From the NCBI GenBank assembly GCA_037783415.1, contig JAZGTN010000064.1, positions 2,033,001-2,097,000 of the forward strand: a stretch of DNA of 64,000 nt, given 5' to 3'. The notes beneath the pieces were generated by a model. That model had not been told where the DNA came from and ran no database searches. It saw only the letters and a list, made by a program, of their open reading frames with translations. Both the position numbers and the translations under genes were made by a program. Below, piece by piece: positions 43,288-54,800 of the stretch. This DNA comes from Leptasterias polaris (taxonomy: Eukaryota > Echinodermata > Asteroidea > Forcipulatida > Asteriidae). Positions within the stretch are counted from its first letter, which is position 1, and each line of letters starts with the position of its first letter.

Positions 43288-44800
43288 CACACATGGATGT
43301 ATTACTGTTTTGGTTACAAAGTCTTTGTATGAATTTTTTAAATAATTTAGGTGAGGGGAAGTTTATATCAAATAGGCCTAGTATGGTGGGCTTGTTTGGT
43401 AATGACTATTGTTACGATCCAAAAAACTCCAAACTATCCGTGAATATAAATCACTCAAAAAGCCTGAATTTCCTCAGATGCAACAAAGAAATCAAACAAG
43501 GTGACACTGATGTAAAGAACACAGAATCAAAGTGATTTAGGATAAACCTATCAACCACTTCAGTTACCGATTTGGTTTAACAAACGTACAATGATTGCGT
43601 GAAACAAGTGTACATTAAAAATGGTTCTTATAAAATAAGTATTTTACGGGCTAATACGTCAACCTGGATGAAATACGAGCGAGGATCACAGCAACAGAAG
43701 ATACAGCGAGGATCACATACACTGGCTCTAAAACGATCAACTCCAGGGGCGATAAATCAGTTCTTTGCCGATGTGACTATGAGCATCACGGGGTAAACTC
43801 ACTCCGACAAAATGTCCAGAAGAAGACGAAGCAACAACGGGTACACAATCTGACACCCGCCACCAAAATATGGGGAAGAAGACCCCAAAATACCGAACCG
43901 TAGATTAAGTTCGAAAATGTCTTTTCCGGAATTTAATTAAGCTCTTTAACTGCACTCGGTCAAAGGCGAACTCTATCACAAGCTCCTCTAACGAGTTGAA
44001 AAACAATCACAGAAGTCGTACTTCCACCAGTCTGAGTATTTGTGTCCTGTCGAAGATTTATCCCCAGCCCGTATATAAAGGATTTGTGATGTTTTCTGGA
44101 AAAAACTAACTTCAAACCTCCTAGATCATTCTAGATCCTTCACAACGGATTAGCGCCGCCCACTAGGGTCAACGGACTTACACACAGAGAATGATTGACA
44201 GCGTGAGTTGTATACACGTAATTACATGTACACGCATTAGGGTCTCATAACACTATGTAGCAACGAACAAGGATGTACATTTTGTGTGTTAGTCATTTTT
44301 GTGTCACTAAATATTAGATTTGTGTTAATTTGGTTTTGAAAGATTTTTTTTTTAATATTTGTTTATTGGGTTTTGTAGAAGTTTGGTTTTATTTGTAAAG
44401 TTCAAGTAATTTAGATAAGTCAATCATGTGAGACTTAAAAATTGTGTTAATCTAGGCGGAATAAAACATATTTGATAATATCCAATGAGTCATTGAGAAT
44501 ATTCAATGTTTAAAAAATGTAGACCCATTTTCAAGTGGGTATAAGGCAAAAAATTAAAATCGAAAATCAGATTTTATTTTAAATAATTTTTAAAAACGTA
44601 ATTTTTTGTGCTGGACATTTTTCTTCTGTCTCCACCACAAAGTTGACGACTGGAAGCCTAGAAAAAGCCATTGAAAACCTCCGAGCTTGGAAAACGTTGA
44701 TCTAAAGGATTTGCTTCATTTTAAGTATTACTTTGTTCTTCAGTGTATATGGTATTGGTAGCTGAGGCTGCGGTCAAGACAATTTCGAGAGAAAAAATAA
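43288..44800. other. Intergenic; no gene recognised
   Basis: Short ORFs at 43206-43535 and 43599-43796 lack motifs and splice context. The region is AT-rich at the right. Confidence 0.45.
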
Positions 44801-44827
44801 AATAAAGAAAACGAACAATAACAAAGA

Positions 44828-44855
44828 GTTGTTCGGGCGTATTGCCCGAACACCT
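44828..44855. repeat. GGTGTTCGG-type hairpin, fourth copy
   Basis: GTTGTTCGGGC-GTATT-GCCCGAACACC after ACGAACAATAACAAAGA. Same outer arms as at 41.6-41.7 kb with a different inner stem pair. Confidence 0.7.
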
Positions 44856-45707
44856 AAAAATCTCCCCATTTAAACGTTGATTAATCTGAATACATTCAGA
44901 TTAATGTGCGCATACGTATGCGAATGCAGTCATATGTAATGTCGTGATTTTTTCGCATACTTGGTCGCATACCTTTAAACAAATTTACAAACCAATATTT
45001 CTACTCGAGAGGGCTTCATCCTGATCAAAATGACTAGCCTTTTCGAGAGAACGATTGTTTATCTTTGTTTTGATGTGATTGTAATGAGCAAGAAGGGAAC
45101 ATGCAGCCACGGGTAATTATAAGAAGCAAAGACCAAAAGGAGCACAATCTTGTGGGTTTTTGAGGCATTGCATGGTGAGGTCCAATGTATAACTATTCGG
45201 TTTGCGGTAACACCATGTGTATCTACTCAGCTGTGTATTATTGTTCTTTGAGAACTTGTCTTGCTATTTATTCTACTGCCGCGGAGTAGATTTCAATCTT
45301 TGTTTCGCTGCTGTCATGTCAACGACGGTATACAATAAGAAACAAATTTAAACTGTTAAAACCAACAAACAATGCTACTTTCTACGCGGTCTTTACCTTA
45401 TATGGGATAGCCTTTTTTCCTTATGACGGCTTATGCAAAATGGACTAGCCGGGAAATACCGGACAATTCGTAGAAGAAAGTCGCGTCACAGTTGAATGAC
45501 TCTGGTTGTGTTCGTGCGCTATATACCTCAATGCGCTGGTGGCTGCCAGTGACGTGTGGCCATTGACGTAGTTTCTACCAACCTTCAAATCAAACGGTGT
45601 TTGAGTTTCCTTCCTTCAGCAGCAGGACAACCCATTTTTCTGGATGACGTAGAGTTTAGGCATGAGGCATCAAAACCACGACCTTCACAACTAGGCCCTT
45701 TCGGCGT

Positions 45708-45745
45708 ATTATAAAAACCACTTGGTGGATGTGTTTGATCACTTT
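45708..45745 (+). promoter_or_regulatory. Putative TATA box and start site of the Skeletor-like gene
   Basis: ATTATAAAAA at 45708-45717, then an initiator-like TCACTTTC near 45739, about 28 nt from the box. The first exon with a signal peptide lies 155 nt downstream. One small upstream ORF begins at ATGTGTGGC near 45834. Confidence 0.45.
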
Positions 45746-45894
45746 CTCAACCTACACACTGTCGATCAAGCGTGGACTTCACCTTTCTAATTACATTTCG
45801 CGCTACATACAAACAACTACATCTCGTCGTAAATGTGTGGCTTCGTAGAAAGCGAATACGAATAACGATACTGTTTGTTGACTCTGTGGTGTTG

Positions 45895-48800
45895 ATGATG
45901 GCAGTTTGGGCTGCATGTCTCGTGCTGGCAATATGTCAAGGTAAGTGCACATTATTAAAACAACGAATTAATAAACTAAATTATCAATAATTACATGCAA
46001 ATGAATTGACAATTCTCACACCATTACCATTCGTGGCCGAAACCAAAAGCAGTACAAATTTGTTGTTTTACTGAATTAAGTTTTAATTCGCTGTATCAGA
46101 CTGCTATCTGTAATTGTTAATCACCATGAACTCAACCAATTTAAAGGATGTGCACAGTATTGGGAAGTTTGGGGGGGGAATAAAAATTGAAAAATAAAAA
46201 CATATTTCAAGCTATGGGCACAGGCATACACTCTAAAAACTCGCGAATCAGAATATGACCAGATTCCAGTCTCAACTTTTTAGGGAGCCCGACCCATTTC
46301 TGGGTAAGTGTGACCTGGAATGTGTGTGAAAATGACCCAGAAATGGGTACGACTGACGCAGAATCCGAGCTAAATTTTCACTTTTGACCAGTTTCTGGGT
46401 CAGACCCCCTATAGGACCCGGGGTAGCTTTTGAGACGATGATTAATCTCGGTGTTTGAAACGTGAAAACATAATTAAGGTTGTTTACCTATATTCCCGTG
46501 ACTCGGATTCATGACCGACTGCGCTTAAATCTTACTTCGTTTTTTATGTATGTGTTTGGGTCACATAAAGTCCAGATACCAGTCTTTGAATGAAGAACCA
46601 ACGTTGCCCATGATCTTTAAGATTACAGTATCAATTTGTCTTAGACCGTTTACGAAACGGAGGCTCAGGCTCAGGCTTAGGCTTAGGCTTCAGAAACGTC
46701 GGCCATATTGAAGCCTTTGCGAATCCACTCCTTACCGAGGCTTCGTCAGGCTCCGCTTTGGGCCGAATTCCGAAGCCTCAAACACAAAGCCCAAGCCGGA
46801 GCCTCTGATTCGTATGAGGCCGACGTTTCTGAAGCCTAAAAGCCTGAGCCTGAGCCTCCGTTTCGTAAACGGCCTTAAACGCTCCTACAGTATAGCTCAT
46901 CTAGCCCCCATCTTGCCCAAACCCTTGCATCTGTAGTAAGTTAACAGCCTGTGATGTTAATTGTGATTCTCTCTTCGGTATCTGTATGTGGCAACACTCA
47001 TGGTGTCAATTTTAACACCCCGGTTTTTGCAGCTTATAATTCAATCTATTAATCATTATTTTTGTAGTTCTTTTATTGCAACTTGATTCTAGCTTATGCT
47101 ATGGGCCGCTTTTCATCTTGTTGATGTTTTCATCAGTTCCCGGAATCCAAGTTAAGATAATTAATTAAATTAAAATAAAATAATAATCAAGTATTAATAA
47201 AGAAAAACAAACAAATTGTGATCATCTAAAAGGAAAACGATAGACAATAATTTTAAATCTTTAATTAAATGCGTGAATTCACAAAATAAACATTACAGAA
47301 CTCAATGAATAGAGGCCAGGGAACGACTGTATAACATGTTATTTGCACATCACAGAATGCTAATAGTAATGCTGAGCTGATGCATGTTATTACATAGCAT
47401 TTTTCTATACAAAGGAACTTGTCACCGGAGGCGTTGAAATATCACGTTACATCACTATACCATGATGGAGGAAGGTGGGTTTTTTTCCAGGCAAAGGACA
47501 CGGCTTTTTTCACAGCATGTACCCCTATGCAAGTTTAGCAATTACAAATGCAATCAGTTAACGAAATCGTGCTCGGAAGCCGTACTTGACCTCCGAGCGG
47601 ATATCTAACCATTATAATGTAGTTGCAATGAGATAATTATGTGCTCATCAGTGAGCAGGTTGTGTTGAAGTTACCAAGGTTTGACTGGAGTGCCACCACT
47701 TATCCAAATATCGAGATACTCACGATTGAATGTACTGACGAAACTATTGGCTGTTCTGCGTTCCAACTCCCACAGTGCAGAAACTTGGGTGTTAAATTGA
47801 CACCATGGTTGTTGTCACACATTCAACAAAGGAGTCAAAATGTACACCATGGTGATAAAATAGCACTGATTTCTGCAACCATGTTCCGATAACCCCTCGT
47901 GCTCTACAGGCTATAGGGCTAGTGTCATGTGGGTAGGGTTAGGATTAGGAAAATAGGGTCGGAACATAGGAGTGTCGGAACGTTGGGGTGCCGTTTATAT
48001 ATTGTAGCATGATTGTTCTTTGAAAACTGGCGGATGGAAATAAATGTTCTCGGTAAAAAACACAATGATTTTCCCATTTCAACACAATTTAAACATTACA
48101 ATTTTACTCTGTGGTTTTGGCTTCCAGAAAATTTATACAAACCGGGCTTTTTAGATTTTGTCAGACATTATAACGGTATATTTTGAAATTGGTTCATATT
48201 TTCCCAATCCCACAAAGGTTGGTGGGCTTTACACTTTGAAGCCACAGAACCCTAAAGGGACAGGTAAAGAAAAATAAAACAGGAACAAAACTATGGTGGC
48301 CCTGAAGGGACATCGCATATCGCATACGTGTGCGCACACGTATGCAATGTCGTGAAACAATTCGCGAATATGTGCGCACACGTATGCAATGTCGTGAAAC
48401 AAATCGCGAATATGTGCGCACACGTATGCAATGTCGTGAAACAATTCGCGAATATGTGCGCACACGTATGCAATGTCGTGAAACAATTCGCGAATATGTG
48501 CGCACACGTATGCAATGTCGTGAAACAAATCGCGAATATGTGCGCACACGTATGCAATGTCGTGAAACAATTCGCGAATATGTGCGCACACGTATGCAAT
48601 GTCGTGAAACAATTCGCGAATATGTGCGCACACGTATGCAATGTCGTGAAACAATTCGCGAATATGTGCGCACACGTATGCAATGTCGTGAAACAAATCG
48701 CGAATATGTGCGCACACGTATGCAATGTCGTGAAACAAATTGCGAATGTGTGCGCACACGAGTGCGAATATATTTGCAATGTCGTGAACGTTTATTGCAT

Positions 48801-51800
48801 ACCAAGTTGCATACCTTTGGGATGATGTCATAGTTGCAGACAATTTGTTAGAGACCTAGGGAGTACGTGGCGCTACAGTCAGGCTCCTGTGTAAGCATGG
48901 CTAAAAGAAATACGCCACCCGCCTCGCTTGCCTCACAACAATGACTACCGCTGCAATGACTACCGCTAATCTCACTGTAGGCAAGAAACCCCCCAGATCA
49001 TTAGACATTTTATTCAAAGGTATGCAACTTGGTATGCAATAAACGTTCACGACATTGCAAATATATTTGCAGACGTGTGCGCACATATTCGCGAATTGTT
49101 TCACGACATTGCATACCGTGTGCGCACACATTCGCGATTTGTTTCACGACATTGCATACGTGTGCGCACACATTCGCGATTTGTTTCACGACATTGCGTA
49201 CGTGTGCGCACATATTCGCGAATTGTTTCACGACATTGCATACGTGTGCGCACATATTCGCGAATTGTTTCACGACATTGCATACGTGTGCGCACACGTA
49301 TGCGATATGCGATGTCCCTTCAGGGCCACCATACAAAACAGCTTGAGTTGTGGAATTTACGTACACACGCGGCCTTCGCGAATTCGTTTTACGTGATGCG
49401 TGATGCAGTAAATGGCATCCTACCTTTAGGATGTCGTCATCCCGAGATAAATTATCAAAGGAAGACGACTTCCTAGTTTTGGGATGTCGTCATCCCTAGA
49501 TAAATTATCACGGGAATACGACATCCTAGTTTTGGGATGTCGTCATCCTGAAATAAATTATCACAGCAAGACGACATCTTAGTTTTGGGATGTCGTCATC
49601 CCGAGATAAATTATCACATGAAGACGACATCATGCTTTTAGGATGTCAACATGTCGACATAATTATCTCGGTATGTTGACTTATTTGCCTTTAGGATGTC
49701 GTCATCCGAAGATAATTATATCAGGATCTCAACATGTCGGTGGCACTTCCAGAGCTCCGTATAAACAAGCACCTCGTCAACCATATTGGAATGTAACCAT
49801 GACAATAGTTTCTATAGCTCTACTCTTCAATATAGTTGTCATAGAAACACGGTAATGGAGGTGGTAAAAATGGCTGAGAGTGGAGGCAAGTGTTGTATGT
49901 GACTTAAAATAAACCTTGAGTCTTTCGTTGTGAGTCTTTCTCGCCTAAGCCCAAAAGCTGATGCAAGAATTAATTTTGACACCCTGATTTATATCTACCT
50001 GCCCCTTCCCTCTACCCTATTGTCTCCTTCATTGTTCATCCCTTGCTTTTTGTGTGTGCTTTCTGTCTGTCTCTCTCCTTTATTTCTTTCCACTTGGCTG
50101 CTTCTGCTACACTATTAGTATACCTAATGTGTACCTAATGTGTACCCAATGTGTACCTAATGTGTACCTAATGTGTACCTAATGTGTGTTGTGTTGTGCT
50201 TTCATTTATCATAATTATAGCCTTATAGAAAGACCCTGCTATAAGGTCGAAACTTCACATCATTAAAGGAACACACCGGTTAACTGTTTACGTAAATTTG
50301 TCAAGTAGAATCAAAGACAATTATTTCTAGATGGTTTTTAAAAAATTTTATACAAAAATATAACGTAATTAACGAGAAATGACCGAAAAAAACAAAAACG
50401 GTCAAAGGTCATCGTCTACGCTTTACCAGCCGTTGCAAGTGCAAATTTACGGGATACATGCTGCGCCTTGTTGCAAGTAGACTGGTGATCTGTTTATGTA
50501 AATGTTTTACTACGGCAAGGCATGAGGATCCAGTCTACGTTATTCATCTGAAAGTGTGTATAAACAACAGACACGGAAACCAGTCAACTCGCCCCCAGCC
50601 AATTACAAAGTGTCGCCCTATAAAGGTCGCCCCCTCACATACAAACTCGTCCCCTCTCAAAGTTGACCCTCACAAGGGAATTTAACAAATTGGTGAGATT
50701 GAACTTGAGGGAACAAAAGCTAGCTATCTTGAGGGAACGAAAGATGAATTTTGGGGAACAAAATCTCATTTCGAGGGAACGAAAGTGTATTTTTTAGGGA
50801 ACGAAAGCATATTTCGGATGAACGAAAGTATATTTCGGGCGAACAATTCAAAGTCGTATTTCGAGGAAACGAAAGCTTGTTTTAGGGAACGAGCGCGTAT
50901 TTTTAGGGAACGAAAGCATATTTCGAGCGAACGAAATTACATTTTGTGCGAACAAAATCATATTTCGAAGAAACAAATGCGTATCTTCAAGGTACGAAAG
51001 CGTATTTCTGGGGAACAAAATCGTATTTTTGGGGAAAGAAAGCGTGTTCGAAAACATATTTTCTAGGAAAAATCTATTTCATTACCTAGAAAAACACACT
51101 TTTATTTTGATTGAATTAAATAATATTTTGAGGAAACGAAATGATTTTGTTGGAATTTTGAAGAGATGAAATAGAAATTTCGTGTGAGGTATTTTTCCAC
51201 CTTTTAATTTTAATTTCTTTTTCACCTGTCCCTTCAGGGGCTCCGGTTTTTGTTTTTGTTTTTTGGGGGTGGTTTGGGGGGGCTCATTTTTTTGTAATTT
51301 GTCACACAAATTGTCTAACCTAATTGCACCGTCAATATAAAAGTGGTATTTCTATGTATTGACATAAATCTTATTTAATTACTAAGAAATTCGGTACAAA
51401 TCGGGGAAGGAACGTACACAGAGCATTGAAACGTCGCATTTATGAAACAGCGGATTCGATCAGCGATGTTTACCGACTAACAAACCCGCAATGACAACAA
51501 TATGGTCTTGCTCCCTGCCCCTCCCACATGTTCATGAGCTTCCAGGTACAGCTATCTCTTGGCTAGGGGGTTTCCGTCGCGCTGAGCCCCGCCGAGACAC
51601 TCTGCCGACAGCTACACGGTTGCCCCTGTGGTACGCGTAGCTAGACCCACGCTGTGCACTGTAAAACACGCTTCCTTTGATCAGACTCTCTGAAATAAAA
51701 TCTTACGTTCGATTTCTTGTAATTATTTACAAGTTGTATCCATAATTTGAATACGTATTTTCTTTTGTCAAATACTCATGAATACTTGTTAAAAAACAGA

Positions 51801-54800
51801 GTTGAATTCGGTGCAGTAATAAATTTTTATACGGCTGGAAGTAAAACTAACTACGAAGATCACGAGGGTTATCCGAACCAAAAAGTGGTTCGGATAACCC
51901 ATGTGACCTTCGTTTTTTGACAAATGCTAAAAACGGCCAACATTTATGGTTTCTTTTAGGAACCGTTCTTTTCCATTCCTGGAAGACCTTTGGAGTCATG
52001 TTTTAGACTATTTTGTATATAGCCAAAATAGCCCAACGAAGCCGGTGTGTCCCTTTAACTATTTTTTCAGATATCTAAGATGTAAGATACTTTCTTTTGT
52101 TAAAACTAAAAACAAACAATTTTAGTTTTCTACTTTAATCATCCAGAAGATTGTCATAGCATTCTGACCGAAACGTCGAGTTATACGCCACCACCAGTTC
52201 TTTTCAAAAGCCACATAGATCATTTGGGAGACTCTTTCATGGTGTCACCGCGAAACTTTCAACAACAAAAATCCCACCATGCAAACTTTCAACCCATACT
52301 GATCACAGACACATATATATATATTTTTTTCATGTATTAAGCTTGTTTTAATTTTATTTTATAATTTGCAAGTTTGCCCCCAACAACACTAAAAGCCACT
52401 TTTGGTAAGGGGTTACAAGAGGAAAATATTTAAGATGAAATTAACTCAGGGAAGTTGAAGTTAGGAATTTATGTTTCTCTTAAAACAGTATATTGTAAAA
52501 TAGAGTAAAACATAGACCAGGCAAGGAACTCCAAAGATGCAGTATACATGAAATAAAGCTGTTGGAATGACTCTTTGTTCTACTTAGCAAAACAAGAATG
52601 CACAGTGAGAAGAAGCATGCAGGAAGCTGTGTTCTTCTTTCAGTTTTTACTTGATGACATTTATATTTTTCTTCCAAGTCCCATTGATGTCGTAATTTTT
52701 TTTTTCTTTTTCACACAGCCTTTACGACAGGTAATGCAGAGCCGTACTATGGTGCACTCGTTGGTAGTTTATCGACGTTGTACCACGACGTGACAGGCAC
52801 AGTGTACGCTGTCGACGCAACCCGTCTGCTCATCCGGGGTTTCTCGTACGATGGCTCTGCACCAGGTAGGATCAGAGTCAACAGAAGCCTTTTGTCATGT
52901 TGGTTATTGGTGTGTTATGGCCGAGTCGTATAATGCATCGGATTGGTATTGTGCATCAGACTCAAGTTCTGGTGGTTGAATCATCAGAGTGTGGGTTCGA
53001 TTTCCGGTCGTGACACTCATGTCCTTTAAGCTGCAACCTACCCTTAAATAATATTTCAAAATGTTGCTGTTTGTAATTCCTCCTTATGCTTTTCAAGAGT
53101 TGTTCATGCCCATATAAACATCTACAGTGTTCTGTAAATTTAACTGCATTTATTCAGAGCATTCAAATTTTTAAGTATAATGGTGAACCTTCCCACCTGC
53201 CATAAAAATAAAACAATCCTGGGGAGGTTCCTGTAGTGCCAGCTCTGGATTAATCAATCTATCCATTGGAGATCAATAAAATAATTGATTGTAAATTGTT
53301 ACGATTTTTCCCCAGATGCATTTTTCTGGATTGGGGATACCGATCAGCCTGATGGTAGCGGTACTATATTACCAGTCGACCCTGCCAACCCGTAAGTACT
53401 AAAGGGTGTGTATAACGTTGTTTACGTTTACGTTTACGTTTGCATTTACGTTGATAACTCGGCAGGATCCTTAAGTGTACTCGAAACTCAAATGAAAATG
53501 GACTCAGACTCTGATTTTAAATAATTGTGGTAAAAATACAATTTTCATTTCTGCTTTCCTATACGTTCGTCAATGCAATGAATAGAGAAATGAAAGTATG
53601 GCAAACAGTTCAATTGATCTATTTATGTTATATTCATATAAAATATAGTTATACCCACACACATTGTCGTCTGGAAATTGGTAAAAACCAATCAATGTTT
53701 AATATCCAATTTTCACTATTTTTGTGGAAGTACTCATCAATGGGGATCCATGTACTTGGTACTCAGTTGTTAAACTATAAGTACTCGGACACGATGGCCC
53801 AAGTACTCGTACTCGAGTACTACTGGGCCATCCTAGTACTCGTCGGTACTTGATACTCGGCTGTTGTTTTGGCGTGTTCAGAGGATGTGGTCAATTTAAT
53901 TCAACGACGTACAATGTACATGTTCTATTGATCTTTTAAAAAGGTTTTAAAACAATTATTTGCCAAGCAAAGTTTCACAAGGATACCATTCCTCAAAAAT
54001 GTTTGTTTTATGTTGTGACCCGTTTCTCTAAGGTTGTTTTCATGACTTTACAAACAGTTGTGACAATTATGTTATTTATATATATTTGTTTGCATATACA
54101 GAGATGTAAAATTGGGTTTGTATGGAAATGCAGAAATATTGGTCAGTCTCCCAGAGGGTAAAACAGTGTCTGATTACAAGTGGCTATCAGTATGGTGTCG
54201 TGATTTTGGTGTAAGTATAAAAGCCCAGGCATGATGATAATCGTCTTACTTAAGTCTGATTTCCGTGTTGTTTGTTTGTTTGTTTGTTGGGTTGTTTGTT
54301 TGTTGGGTTGTTTGTTTGTTGGGTTGTTTGTTGGGTTGTTGGGTTGTTTGTTGGGGTGTTTGTTTGTTTGTTTGTTTGTTGGGGTGTTTGTTTGTTTGTT
54401 TGTTTGTTTGTTTCCCCTTGGGGAAAATTTGAAAAACTGTGATTAAATAGCCTGAAAAATATATTAAAGCATTTGATTTGATTTGATTTGATTTGATTTA
54501 ATTTAATGTTATACAAGTATACAATAGAATTTGCCTTGACTCTCGTGCTGAAAAAGACATGAAATTACAATAAATTTGTAAAATTAAGAAATTCATAACG
54601 TAGAAGCATATACCATTATGTACATGTAGGTCAGCCTTTCTATTCAATAAAGTGTGCCAAATATCATGCTTGAAAGTCTACACTGTATACACAAAATTCC
54701 AGTTATTCTACGGTTGTTTATTTGCAATTCTGTGTGTAAAACTATACGGGGACAATTTGAAAATATTCTGCACAACATTTATTTATTTATTTTAATTCTT

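Larger units (their letters stand above)
48286..49339. mobile_element. Foldback element with 42-bp repeat arms
   Basis: Element 48292-49333 starts TATGGTGGCCCTGAAGGGAC and ends GTCCCTTCAGGGCCACCATA, with CAAAAC direct repeats at 48286-48291 and 49334-49339. The left arm has about ten 42-bp units (48328-48755); the right arm has about six in inverse orientation (49075-49300). A unique centre of about 200 bp lies between. No transposase. The units contain GTGCGCAC palindromes and TCGCGA. Long open frames inside result from the 42-bp period. Confidence 0.85.
50263..52058. mobile_element. 1.8-kb TTAA-flanked TIR element
   Basis: TTAA-AGGAACACACCGG at the left, CCGGTGTGTCCCT-TTAA at the right (element 50267-52054). 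TTAA duplications fit Kolobok or piggyBac. Only a 21-bp minisatellite and a hairpin are inside; no transposase. Confidence 0.75.
45941..52718 (+). other. First intron of the Skeletor-like gene, repeat-rich
   Basis: Donor GTAAGT at 45941, acceptor CACACAG at 52718. It holds the separately listed MITEs, foldback element, 53-bp array and TTAA element. Between about 46880 and 48285 an inverted pair (GGTGTCAATTTTAACACC at 47000; GGTGTTAAATTGACACC at 47788) may be the ends of one more MITE. Confidence 0.6.

Noticed and set aside
43206..43796. Two ORFs of 109 and 65 codons as genes
   Set aside because: No family motif, no splice context, and the first starts inside a TTAA MITE.
45772..45894. Longer N terminus of the Skeletor-like protein
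   Set aside because: It would begin at a GTG and place 41 residues before the signal peptide; the ATG pair at 45895 gives a clean signal sequence.
48328..48755. CRISPR-like repeat array
   Set aside because: Units are contiguous, with no variable spacers, in an intron-rich animal sequence; it is a satellite-type transposon arm.
48194..49476. Many overlapping ORFs of 100-200 codons on both strands with 14-residue repeats
   Set aside because: They arise from the 42-bp period (a multiple of 3), which keeps several frames open; they are part of a foldback element and have no protein family features.
50785..51066. 93-codon ORF with seven-residue repeats
   Set aside because: Product of the 21-bp minisatellite; the opposite strand is open too.
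54231..54516. ORFs rich in CLFVG or TNKQ
   Set aside because: Translation of a (TTTG)n microsatellite.
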